From assembly GCF_019976975.1 (NCBI RefSeq), contig NZ_AP024630.1, positions 2,666,001-2,730,000 of the forward strand: 64,000 nucleotides of DNA. The letters are read 5' to 3'. This stretch comes from Arthrobacter sp. NtRootA1. Lineage in GTDB: Bacteria > Actinomycetota > Actinomycetes > Actinomycetales > Micrococcaceae. A program made the position numbers and the translations under genes. The notes under the pieces were generated by a model. It saw nothing but the letters and a program-made list of their open reading frames with translations, made no database searches and had not been told where the DNA came from. This document shows positions 1-7,298 of this stretch, piece by piece (position 1 is the stretch's first letter; each line of letters opens with the position of its first letter).

Positions 1-376
1 GTTCAATGTGCCCGGCGAGGAGTTCCGTCTTCCACACCGGATAGTCCTCGGGAGGAAGAAACTGCATGGCGAAGAGACCGGCCTGCTCGTCATAGGCGAG
101 TACCTGCGGAACCTGCCCTGGAGTGATCGTGCCGGCCAAGTGCAGCCAGTCGTATTCCACGCGGTTGCGCGAGGTGGGTGCGAGCCACTCTTGGGCCACC
201 TTCAGCCTGGCCAGCGCGCCCTTAACGCAGAGGCTACGGCCGGGCAGGTCTACCCGCCAGAGGTCCGAACTCACGCCACCGGCAAGGGGCGTGAGCACAG
301 CGGCTTCGGCAGGCTGCATGAGCCCGTGGTGGAGCAGGAACTCCCTGACACGGGACTCAGGCTCGTACGCGCTCAC
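1..376 (-). CDS. Aminoglycoside-phosphotransferase-family small-molecule kinase, N-terminal part (cut by window edge)
   Basis: The reading frame starts at a GTG overlapping the enolase stop as GTGA and stays open to the window edge, giving about 125 residues. Near residue 33 it reads GGVSSDLWRVDLPGR, followed by SLCVKGAL and then KVAQEWLAP with an NRVEYDWL stretch. This is the layout of the APH/choline-kinase/methylthioribose-kinase fold: a glycine-rich loop, the ATP-contacting lysine in CVK, then a conserved glutamate. The catalytic HGD and DxD motifs would lie outside the window. It is the last visible gene of the FAH-dehydrogenase-enolase operon, so it probably phosphorylates a pathway intermediate. 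The substrate is unknown. Family call fairly sure, function open. Confidence 0.72.
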   Translation of the reverse strand, partial: MSAYEPESRVREFLLHHGLMQPAEAAVLTPLAGGVSSDLWRVDLPGRSLCVKGALARLKVAQEWLAPTSRNRVEYDWLHLAGTITPGQVPQVLAYDEQAGLFAMQFLPPEDYPVWKTELLAGHIE

Positions 377-1677
377 CGGACAGCCACGGGGGTGGAGCCC
401 AAGGCAGGCAGTTGACTGAACCCAAGGGTGGCGTCTTCGGCGATTCGGACCAACTGGTTGTACTTGGCCAGTCGTTCCGAGTTCCGGACAGACCCTATCT
501 TGATCTGACCCGCTGCGGTTCCTACGGCCAGGTCCGCGAGGAAGTCATCCTCGGTCTCCCCGGATCGCGCCGAGACAACAGGGGCGTACCCTGCTGCGCG
601 GGCCTCTGCGACCACGTCCAATGTGCCGGTCAGTGTGCCGTTCTGATTGACCTTGACCAGGACGCCATTGGCAACGCCGCGGGCTATTCCTTGGGCAAGC
701 CGTGAACTGTTGGTAGTGAACAAGTCATCCCCGATCAGCCTGATCCGGTGTCCCAGACGCGTGGTTATTGTCTCCCAACCGGCCCAGTCGTCCTCGTCGA
801 GGGGGTCCTCGATCGACACAATTGCATAGTTATCCACCCATGCGGAAACCATGTCTATCATTTCCGCGGTACTGACGTGCCGTTCCTGTCGCCGCAGGTG
901 GTAATCACCTGTGTCCCTGTCGAAGAGGGAGGAGGCAGCCACATCGATGGCGATCGCGATGTCAGTGCCGGGCCGCAGGCCCGCCGCCTCAATCGAGAGT
1001 GTGATCAGCTCGAGGGCCTCCTCGGCAGTGCGGCAGGCAGGGCTGAGACCGCCCTCGTCTGCCAGCAGGGTTGGAAGCCCCCGGTCTGCGCAAAGCCTGG
1101 CCGCGGCGGTTCTGACGCGGGAGGTGAGGTGGATCGCTTCGAGGGCTGAGGTTGCTGCTACCGGGACGGCCAGGAAATCCTGGACGTCCATGCCACGGCC
1201 GGCGTGGAGACCGCCGGAGAGAATGTTGACCATTGGCATCGGCAGAACCGGTTCCTCAGTGCCGGCGAGCTGGGCGATCCGTCGATACAGCGGTAAGCCG
1301 CTGGCCACAGCGGAGGCTCGGCAGACTGCCAGTGATGCGCCGAGAACGGCGTTGGCCCCGAGGCGCGACAGGGACGGGGTCCCATCCAGTTCCCGCAGCC
1401 GCTCGTCGATTGCACGCTGGTTGTTGATGGCGAGACCATGCAACGCTGCAGCAATCTCGCCGTTCACATGCTCGACTGCGGCGGTAACACCGAGTCCGTC
1501 GAACACCGAGTCATCCCCGTCGCGCAACTCGTGGGCCTCATGGGTGCCGGTGGAGGCGCCGGAGGGAACGGAAGCACGCGCCAAGGCGCCGTTGTCCAGG
1601 ACAATTTCGACCTCGACAGTGGGGCGACCACGGGAGTCGAAAATCTGGCGGCCGTGGACGAGTTGGATTGCGCTCAA
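373..1677 (-). CDS. eno: Divergent enolase (phosphopyruvate hydratase family)
   Basis: About 434 residues, full enolase length. I place the start at a TTG overlapping the previous stop as TTGA, with GGAG seven bases upstream; the protein then begins LSAIQLVHGRQIFDSRG, matching the enolase N-terminus. An upstream ATG at 1716 would add 13 unrelated residues. Kept: the metal ligands (AIDVAAS, SIEDPLDEDDW, GDDLF), the catalytic glutamate in DEGG and the lysine in LVKVNQNG. Changed: the SHRSGET loop reads SARSGET (active-site His to Ala), QEF reads QDF, and NGGEHA reads SGGLHA. Enolase normally interconverts 2-phosphoglycerate and phosphoenolpyruvate. This copy sits in a LacI-controlled catabolic operon and is probably a paralogue with altered substrate or rate rather than the glycolytic enzyme. 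Confidence 0.88.
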   Translation of the reverse strand: MSAIQLVHGRQIFDSRGRPTVEVEIVLDNGALARASVPSGASTGTHEAHELRDGDDSVFDGLGVTAAVEHVNGEIAAALHGLAINNQRAIDERLRELDGTPSLSRLGANAVLGASLAVCRASAVASGLPLYRRIAQLAGTEEPVLPMPMVNILSGGLHAGRGMDVQDFLAVPVAATSALEAIHLTSRVRTAAARLCADRGLPTLLADEGGLSPACRTAEEALELITLSIEAAGLRPGTDIAIAIDVAASSLFDRDTGDYHLRRQERHVSTAEMIDMVSAWVDNYAIVSIEDPLDEDDWAGWETITTRLGHRIRLIGDDLFTTNSSRLAQGIARGVANGVLVKVNQNGTLTGTLDVVAEARAAGYAPVVSARSGETEDDFLADLAVGTAAGQIKIGSVRNSERLAKYNQLVRIAEDATLGFSQLPALGSTPVAVR

Positions 1678-2663
1678 GATGACACTCCAGTTGTGAGAGG
1701 GGAGGGCGTGTTGCACGGGTAGTGTGCCGGTTCGCCGCGCAGGACGCGTACGACTTCCTCAGCAGCACTGCGACGCAGGTCAATAACCGATGCGTCGGAG
1801 GCGAAGGCGATGTGGGGGGTAACGATGACTCCGGGATGCGCCAGTAGTTCCTGGGGAACCATCGGCTCTTCCTCCAGGACGTCGAGGCCCGCTCCAATGA
1901 TGTGCCCACTTTCCAATGACGCCACCAGCGCTGCGGTGTCGATCAGACCGCCGCGGCTGACGTTGATCACGAATGCGTCTTGCGGAAGCAGTGACAGCTC
2001 CCTCTCGCCGATGAGGTGATGGGTCTGCGGGACCAAAGGCGCGTGCAGGACAACAACATCACTGGCCGCGAGAAGGTCGTCAAGGGGCATGGCCTCCATG
2101 CCGTCGGTATCTGCAGGGGCATGAGGGTCGCTGATCACCACGCGGGCGCCAAGTGCGCGGAGTTTAGCAGCGGTTGCCCTGCCAATCCGGCCGTAACCGA
2201 TGACGCCACAGGTCAGGGTGGATAGTCGGCGAAGCCGGGCCCCTGCCGGGTTCCATTTGCCAGCGCGAACCTCGCGGTCGGCTGCAACCAGGCCGCGGGT
2301 CCACGCGAGGGCCAGTCCGACGGCGTGGTCAGAGACCTCCGCAACGCAGTAGTCCGGGACATTGGTAACCAGCACACCGCGATTCGTAGCTGCAGGTACT
2401 GCGATGTTGTCCAGGCCCACTCCCATACGGGCGACGACCTGCAGGGGGGCAGAGGACAAGACCGCTTCCGAAGACACGGTCGCCCAGCAGGTGAGGATTG
2501 CGGCGGGTTGGTGCTCAGCGACCAAGGCGTCGATGGCTTCCACCGGCGCGGGGTCGGCGGGGCCGGCAACCACGCGGAATCCAGCCTCTTCAAGTATGTC
2601 CCGTTCAATGCTGTCGTCGGGCCAGGCCCGGTCGGTCAGCAGGACGGTTTGCTGCTGTGTCAT
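1674..2663 (-). CDS. D-2-hydroxyacid dehydrogenase (SerA/CtBP-like, no ACT domain)
   Basis: 329 residues. The NAD-binding Rossmann motif is GYGRIGRATAAKL at about residue 155. The catalytic triad of the family is visible: Arg in NVSRGGLID, Glu in LDVLEEEP, His in TPHIAFAS. It lacks the C-terminal ACT or regulatory domain of biosynthetic 3-phosphoglycerate dehydrogenase, so it resembles glyoxylate/hydroxypyruvate reductases. AGGAG precedes the ATG. It lies between FAH and enolase in a run of overlapping genes. It would reduce a 2-oxoacid, or oxidise a D-2-hydroxyacid, made by the pathway. The exact substrate cannot be read from sequence. Confidence 0.85.
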   Translation of the reverse strand: MTQQQTVLLTDRAWPDDSIERDILEEAGFRVVAGPADPAPVEAIDALVAEHQPAAILTCWATVSSEAVLSSAPLQVVARMGVGLDNIAVPAATNRGVLVTNVPDYCVAEVSDHAVGLALAWTRGLVAADREVRAGKWNPAGARLRRLSTLTCGVIGYGRIGRATAAKLRALGARVVISDPHAPADTDGMEAMPLDDLLAASDVVVLHAPLVPQTHHLIGERELSLLPQDAFVINVSRGGLIDTAALVASLESGHIIGAGLDVLEEEPMVPQELLAHPGVIVTPHIAFASDASVIDLRRSAAEEVVRVLRGEPAHYPCNTPSPLTTGVSS

Positions 2664-2676
2664 GCGTGCTCCTATG

Positions 2677-3738
2677 TCAGTGTCCGGCCGGTGCGGCCGG
2701 AGTTGGATTGAATGTGTTCCGGGCGGGAGCTACCTCCGCACACCGTATGATCTGCTCGCCCAGGCCGGTTACCGAAGCCTTGACGACGTCGCCCGGCCGC
2801 AGGAAGCGGCCGTGGTGGAGTCCGAACCCGGCGGGTGAGCCAGTACACAGCACGTCACCGGGGCGAAGCCTGGTGTGCTGGGACAGATACTGCAATTGTT
2901 CGGGAATGGTGAAGACCATGTCCGCTGCTGTGTCGTCTTGCATCAGCGTGTCGTTGAGCCAGAGCTGCAGCCGGAGGCCGGAAGGGTCCGGAACCTGCCA
3001 TGAAGGTACGAACCAAGGTCCAAGGGGCAGCGATCCCTGCATGCCTTTGCTTTGCACCCAGTCGCTGCCCAGAGCTGGAAGGTCAGGCCGGACAACGCGT
3101 GATCGGATTGTCAGGTCATTGACCACACAATAGCCGGCAATAGCTGCCGACGCTTCGGGGAGTGTGAGTCGCGAGAGGGGCGAGCCGATGACGGCGCCGA
3201 TCTCAACTTCCCAGTCCAAGGTGTCCACTTCCGGAGCCAGACCCAGCTCTCCGACCGGGGCTCCAACGCGGTCCACGCTGGTCAGGCAGATATAGGGCGC
3301 GCCGTGTAGCTGGCGCTGGTCGAGCGCCTGCAGCGTCGCGGCACGCACTCGCTCGGCTTCGGTCGGAAGACCGGCGTCGACGGCGGCCTCCACCACCTGG
3401 CGCCTGTAGTTGCCGATAGTGCAGAAGAGTTGAGCGGGGCGGAGGGGGGCCTCGAAACGGAGCGAGGCTACGGAGAGACCGGCTTCGGCGATGGTTTGTG
3501 CGGTCTGCGGCAGCTCGGTAAGTCGTCGAAGTTCGGTGTGATGATCGCTCCATTGCCCAATCAGTTCAGTGATTGAGGCGAACCTCGCACAGTCCCACTG
3601 CGGCGCCCAGTCCCGCAGGGGGAGGGCTCGGCCTTGGTATACGAGCCAAACCTCAGCCGCCCCTTCCATCCGTCCCGCTTGGGCGAGCACGATTCCTGCG
3701 GGGGCAAATTCAGGTTCTTGATGATCTTCGTCGAACAT
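2677..3738 (-). CDS. Fumarylacetoacetate hydrolase (FAH) family protein
   Basis: 353 residues. The C-terminal half carries the FAH fold: the metal-binding Glu in DWEVEIGAVIG, the Asp in VVNDLTIRS, SDWVQSKGMQGSLPLGPWFVP, and GDVLCTGSPAGFG. Members hydrolyse or decarboxylate beta-diketo or 2-oxo-enoic acids after ring cleavage. The start chosen is the ATG two bases downstream of the LacI-type palindrome. No Shine-Dalgarno site precedes it, and a TATCGT -10 box ends eight bases upstream of the A of the ATG, so the message may be leaderless. It is the first gene of an operon with the 2-hydroxyacid dehydrogenase, enolase and kinase. An N-terminal extension of about 100 residues before the catalytic domain is usual for FAH-like hydrolases. 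Confidence 0.85.
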   Translation of the reverse strand: MFDEDHQEPEFAPAGIVLAQAGRMEGAAEVWLVYQGRALPLRDWAPQWDCARFASITELIGQWSDHHTELRRLTELPQTAQTIAEAGLSVASLRFEAPLRPAQLFCTIGNYRRQVVEAAVDAGLPTEAERVRAATLQALDQRQLHGAPYICLTSVDRVGAPVGELGLAPEVDTLDWEVEIGAVIGSPLSRLTLPEASAAIAGYCVVNDLTIRSRVVRPDLPALGSDWVQSKGMQGSLPLGPWFVPSWQVPDPSGLRLQLWLNDTLMQDDTAADMVFTIPEQLQYLSQHTRLRPGDVLCTGSPAGFGLHHGRFLRPGDVVKASVTGLGEQIIRCAEVAPARNTFNPTPAAPAGH

Positions 3739-3740
3739 AA

Positions 3741-3754
3741 TGCTAACGATAGCA
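3741..3754. promoter_or_regulatory. LacI-type operator, copy 1
   Basis: TGCTAACGATAGCA, read TGCTATCGTTAGCA on the minus strand. It is one of four near-identical palindromes in the window. It overlaps the -10 box of the FAH operon and ends two bases before the FAH start codon. Confidence 0.8.
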
Positions 3755-3774
3755 CAGCGATTGCGGCGGGTCAC
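3746..3774 (-). promoter_or_regulatory. Probable promoter of the FAH-dehydrogenase-enolase-kinase operon
   Basis: On the minus strand GTGACC and TATCGT are separated by 17 bases, with TATCGT lying inside the operator. The predicted start of transcription falls at about the FAH ATG, which fits a leaderless message. Read by eye; moderate support. Confidence 0.5.
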
Positions 3775-3823
3775 TACCTATTTTTATGACTACCGCCTGA
3801 TGGAGCAGTACAACGCGGCAGCA

Positions 3824-3852
3824 TTGACAGGAAAACAGCCGTGGGCGATAGT
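3824..3852 (+). promoter_or_regulatory. Probable promoter of the cupin gene
   Basis: TTGACA and GATAGT with a 17-base spacer. The operator copy at 3852-3865 begins immediately downstream, covering the predicted transcription start. Confidence 0.55.
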
Positions 3853-3865
3853 GCTAACGATGGCA
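3852..3865. promoter_or_regulatory. LacI-type operator, copy 2 (degenerate)
   Basis: TGCTAACGATGGCA differs by one base from the perfect palindrome. It sits between the cupin promoter and its start codon, back to back with copy 1 across the divergent region. Confidence 0.72.
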
Positions 3866-3887
3866 TAATCTGACGAGAGGATCCACA

Positions 3888-4418
3888 ATGAGCGTTCGCA
3901 GGGTAGTAACGGGTACCGACTCCGCAGGAAAGTCGGTGTTGGTCTCGGACGGAGTGGTGCCCCACAGCCACGACTTCGAGAGCATGCCGGGGCAATCGCA
4001 GATCAGGGTCTGGTTCACCGCTGGAACGCCTACAAGCCAGACTCCTGAAGCCGAGCCGACCAACAACCATGGTCCTGTGGTCCCCGGCCCGGGCGGTGCA
4101 AGCTTCCTGATCGTGCGTTACGCGCCCGATTCCGTGGTGATGAGTCCGGACTTTGACCCGCTGGCAGCAGGGCAGGAACTGGAGGCCTACGCTCCGGATC
4201 TTGCTGAACTATTCGAGCCCAACGGCATGCACAAAACGCCCAGCATCGACTATGGAGTTGTGTTGGAGGGAGAGGTGTGGCTCGAACTGGACGACGGAGT
4301 CCAGGTTCAGCTCACGCCGGGCGACACCATCGTCCAGGTTGCGGCGCGGCATGCGTGGCGTAACAAGACGAAAGCGCCGGCGACGGTGGCTTTCGTGCTC
4401 ACCGGCGTCGACGCTTGA
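3888..4418 (+). CDS. Small cupin-domain protein
   Basis: 176 residues, AGAGGAT upstream of the ATG. A single cupin barrel is visible in the C-terminal half: DYGVVLEGEVWLELDDG, then TPGDTIVQVAARHAWRN, the second cupin motif with its His. The N-terminal part includes a His pair in VVPHSHDFE. Cupins of this size bind a metal or act as sensors, isomerases or dioxygenases; sequence alone does not choose between these. It is transcribed alone, divergently from the FAH operon, under the same operator type, so it belongs to the same regulon. A role as auxiliary isomerase or oxygenase is only inference. Confidence 0.78.
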   Translation: MSVRRVVTGTDSAGKSVLVSDGVVPHSHDFESMPGQSQIRVWFTAGTPTSQTPEAEPTNNHGPVVPGPGGASFLIVRYAPDSVVMSPDFDPLAAGQELEAYAPDLAELFEPNGMHKTPSIDYGVVLEGEVWLELDDGVQVQLTPGDTIVQVAARHAWRNKTKAPATVAFVLTGVDA

Positions 4419-4436
4419 GTGCTGTTGGGTTAATCC

Positions 4437-4480
4437 GTAAGCGGTGCCGGTCGCTCCTGGGAATGACCGGCACCGCTTAC
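4437..4480. terminator. Bidirectional terminator hairpin between cupin and dehydrogenase genes
   Basis: A perfect 16-bp stem (GTAAGCGGTGCCGGTC and its complement) with a 12-base loop lies between two convergent genes. There is no strong T-run, but location and stem quality fit a shared terminator. Confidence 0.85.
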
Positions 4481-4483
4481 GTG

Positions 4484-5593
4484 CTAGGGGAGAACGATGT
4501 AGTTGCTGAAGCCGCCACGAGGGTCTTTCAGCCGACCGGAGATTGCGGTGTTGACTTCCGACAACGGAAACGCCTCAGTCTCCAGATAGGACAGATCCAA
4601 CGTTCCCGTTTCGATCATGTCCGCCATTTCTTGGCCCTGCGCTGCGGTAAACCAATTGGAGCCGATGATTTGAACCTGCTCGTCCATGAGCCATTTCATG
4701 TCCACAGGAACCTCTTCGGAGACCCCGCCGACGTTCACGACGCGACCGCCCCGCCTGACTCCCTTCATGGAGTCGACCATGGCCGCAGCATCGGCCCGGG
4801 CACCGAGTGCGCTGATGACGAAGTGTGCGCCGTCCCCGCGGGTACGTTCCTTGGCCCATTCTCCACTCGACTTCTCGCCAAGCGTCAGCACTTCGATTCT
4901 GCGCGGTGCGAGTGCCTTCACCCTCTCGAGCAACTGTTGATTTCGTCCGGTGCCCAGAATCTTGGCCACGCCCATGCTGAGGCAGAGCACAGTGGCAGCT
5001 ACACCCAGTGTCCCGGTTATACCGTCGATCAAGGCAACGGTTCCTGGCCCCGCGTCAGCCAGACGTAGCGCTCCGTATGCTGTGCCGATATAGCCAAAGC
5101 GGGCTGCCAATTCGAAGGGTAGATTGTCCGGGATCCTGACCAGGGCCTGTTGGGGTGCAGTCATGAATTCACTGAAGCCGCCATACGGATACTGGTCGAA
5201 AATCCGCTGGCCGTCGCGGGAAGTGCTGAAGTAGCCGTTGAGTGTGTAGTAGCGGCAGCGGCTGGGGGTGCCCGCTGAACAGGCATAACAGCTGCCGCAT
5301 GAGCGCAAAGGGCTCACATAGACCCGATCACCAGGCTTGACGTTGATGACCGATTCTCCGACCTCCTCCACTACGCCAGTGGGGTCGAGCCCGAATATCG
5401 CGGGGAAGGCCGGGATGGGTTGATGTGGGAACCACGTTGGCCAGCTGTTAATGACGTTCGCCATGTTCGGGACGATGCCGACAGCTTTGACACGGACAAG
5501 AACGTCTGTGGGCCGGGGTTTTGGTACTTCTATGGTGTCGATCGACATGGGTTCGCCGATCTTGTGCAGTCGTGCGGCGCGCATCATCGTCAT
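4484..5593 (-). CDS. Medium-chain zinc-type dehydrogenase lacking catalytic zinc ligands
   Basis: 369 residues; AAGGAG eight bases before the ATG. The MDR fold is clear: CGSCYACSAGTPSRC near residue 98 gives the four structural-zinc cysteines, and the nucleotide-binding region follows around residue 185-215. The usual catalytic zinc ligands are absent: the GICxxD position reads GIVPNM (no Cys) and the GHE position reads GLD (no His). Zinc-independent MDR enzymes reduce double bonds or use another mechanism, so this may be an enoate or quinone reductase rather than an alcohol dehydrogenase. It is the last gene of the LacI-dioxygenase-CMD-dehydrogenase run. The nucleotide loop reads DGITGTLGVAA, with no canonical GxGxxG. 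Confidence 0.82.
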   Translation of the reverse strand: MTMMRAARLHKIGEPMSIDTIEVPKPRPTDVLVRVKAVGIVPNMANVINSWPTWFPHQPIPAFPAIFGLDPTGVVEEVGESVINVKPGDRVYVSPLRSCGSCYACSAGTPSRCRYYTLNGYFSTSRDGQRIFDQYPYGGFSEFMTAPQQALVRIPDNLPFELAARFGYIGTAYGALRLADAGPGTVALIDGITGTLGVAATVLCLSMGVAKILGTGRNQQLLERVKALAPRRIEVLTLGEKSSGEWAKERTRGDGAHFVISALGARADAAAMVDSMKGVRRGGRVVNVGGVSEEVPVDMKWLMDEQVQIIGSNWFTAAQGQEMADMIETGTLDLSYLETEAFPLSEVNTAISGRLKDPRGGFSNYIVLP

Positions 5594-5640
5594 TGACGGG
5601 GCTCCTTGAATAGAGGGGTTGGTTGGGGTGGGGCCGGACG

Positions 5641-6183
5641 CTACTTGCGGTAGCTGTCTTCCAGGTCAATGTGGAGCAGTCCCATGATGCGAACTCCGGA
5701 GTTGTACCAGGCAATGGTCAGTGTTAGCTCCACCATCTGCTGGTCGTCCAGATGCGCAGCGGCAGCATCCCACGTAGCGCTCGATACGTGCACATGCGTC
5801 GTGGACTCCCTTGCAAGGGCGATGACGGCAAGCTCTGCCTCGTTGAAGAGCCCGGAATCCTCCGCGGAGGCAACGGCCCCCAGTTGTTCTTCTGTGATCC
5901 CGGCTTTGCGCCCGTGCGACTGGTGGTGGGCGATTTCATACTCGGAACCGGTGGCGTGGCCGACGGACAGTATCGCCAGCTCACGCAGTTTCGGACTTAG
6001 CTTGGAACCGTCACGCAAGGCGTTGGCGTAGGAAAGGAAGGCATCTAGAAGGACAGGCGCATTCGCCAGCGTGCGGAAAATGTTGGCCGTAGGTACTTTG
6101 CGCTCGGCTTCGAGGCGGTCCCATAGTGACTGATGATCAGCCGACGCGGCATGGTCACGGGAGAGGGAAGGAACTCGGGACAT
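5641..6183 (-). CDS. Carboxymuconolactone decarboxylase / AhpD-like protein
   Basis: 180 residues. The core SPKLRELAILSVGHATGSEY followed by EIAHHQSHGRKAGITEEQL matches the CMD/AhpD helical fold (Glu and His of the ExxH motif). The redox cysteine pair of AhpD is missing, so it is not a peroxidase-type AhpD. GGAG lies 11 bases before the ATG. It sits between the extradiol dioxygenase and the dehydrogenase, so it may decarboxylate or hydrate a ring-cleavage product. Related single-domain proteins are often annotated gamma-carboxymuconolactone decarboxylase, which I cannot confirm for this one. Confidence 0.82.
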   Translation of the reverse strand: MSRVPSLSRDHAASADHQSLWDRLEAERKVPTANIFRTLANAPVLLDAFLSYANALRDGSKLSPKLRELAILSVGHATGSEYEIAHHQSHGRKAGITEEQLGAVASAEDSGLFNEAELAVIALARESTTHVHVSSATWDAAAAHLDDQQMVELTLTIAWYNSGVRIMGLLHIDLEDSYRK

Positions 6184-6212
6184 GATGTATTGGACTCCAG
6201 TTCGGGTTGGGA

Positions 6213-7214
6213 TCAGCGAGGCTGTGGGCTGGACAGGAACTTCTCCAGCGTCATGGGGGATGGGGGAGTGGCAGGAGACATCAAGGGGACGTCAACGAAA
6301 GCAGAGGCCTCGAAGTACCACTTTTCCAAGGCCGGTAGTCCCCATCGGGCGTTCGTGCTGACCGACGTGGCATCCCACCGCACAGGTTCAGTCTCGATGT
6401 CGATAGTCTGGTAGTGGCTGTTGAAGACTTCGACGCGGTGGCCGTCCGGGTCGCGAAGGTAGCTAAACAGCATGCCGCCGGGTCCATGTCGTCCCGGGCC
6501 GCGTTCCACCCCGTCGCCGTAACCCAGGATTCCAGCGAAGTCGCAGGCCGTGAAGATATCGTGGCTTTCGGAAACGGTGTAAGCGAAATGGTGAAGGCTG
6601 GGACCGTCGCCGGGCACCATGGCCAGATCCAGGCAGGTGCCCTTTCGGTACATGAAGGCACCGATCAGCTCGTCGCCATGCTCCAAGTACTCCGAGTTGC
6701 GGAACCCCAGTCCGCTGTAGAAAGCGCATAGTTCATAGACGTCCGGGACGAGCAATTGAAAGTGGTCCAGCCGCTGGGCGTGGGCACCCTGGTATTGCTC
6801 GAAATTGATGTGCAGGCGCGGCCGGGTGGACATTGTTGCGCACAACTCCAATGGCGTGCCAATAGGGTCCGAAACGTGGAGTGTGCGGCCTTGGTGCGGC
6901 ATCTCCACCCACTCGGCGGGGAGGCCGCGGTCACGAAAATAGCGGTAGGCCTCGTCAAGGTCCTCGTCGAAAAAGACTCGGAATCCAATCCTGCGGGCGG
7001 TGCCGCCGTCGGAGCTTTTCTCCAATACGAGGCTGTGGTGACAAGCCTCCGCCAGGCCGCGGAGGTAAACTGTCGATTCGTCCTCGTCACTTACCACCAA
7101 GCCCAGGACCGTGGTGTAGAACTTACGGCTCTCGGCCAGGTCGGCGACATTAAGTCGTAGATGGCTGGTTCGGCTGATGTTGAACGGCGGGCGCAAGTCG
7201 ACCGGTGGCAGCAT
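6213..7214 (-). CDS. Type I extradiol dioxygenase (VOC fold; homoprotocatechuate 2,3-dioxygenase-like)
   Basis: 333 residues; GGAG eight bases before the chosen ATG (an upstream ATG lacks a site). Two VOC modules are visible, at about 20-130 and 145-270. The three metal ligands of the family fit His in RLDHFQLLV, His in LHHFAYTV and Glu in GHRVEVFN. This resembles the homoprotocatechuate 2,3-dioxygenase group, which includes the manganese enzyme MndD of Arthrobacter. The reaction is meta-cleavage of a catechol with O2. The FAH and CMD neighbours are consistent with processing of a ring-cleavage product. The true catechol substrate is unknown, because the downstream genes look like a glutaryl-CoA route rather than the usual homoprotocatechuate pathway. 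Confidence 0.88.
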   Translation of the reverse strand: MLPPVDLRPPFNISRTSHLRLNVADLAESRKFYTTVLGLVVSDEDESTVYLRGLAEACHHSLVLEKSSDGGTARRIGFRVFFDEDLDEAYRYFRDRGLPAEWVEMPHQGRTLHVSDPIGTPLELCATMSTRPRLHINFEQYQGAHAQRLDHFQLLVPDVYELCAFYSGLGFRNSEYLEHGDELIGAFMYRKGTCLDLAMVPGDGPSLHHFAYTVSESHDIFTACDFAGILGYGDGVERGPGRHGPGGMLFSYLRDPDGHRVEVFNSHYQTIDIETEPVRWDATSVSTNARWGLPALEKWYFEASAFVDVPLMSPATPPSPMTLEKFLSSPQPR

Positions 7215-7298
7215 GATGTTTTCTCCAATTGGTGCTAGGGGCAGCACCCTTTAATCTTCGTGCGCAGAAGGTGCGCATCTCTTGTAGTGGTCACGATG

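Noticed and set aside
911..1696. Long plus-strand open frame opposite the enolase gene
   Set aside because: Shadow of the real minus-strand gene in GC-rich DNA; no ribosome site or domain.
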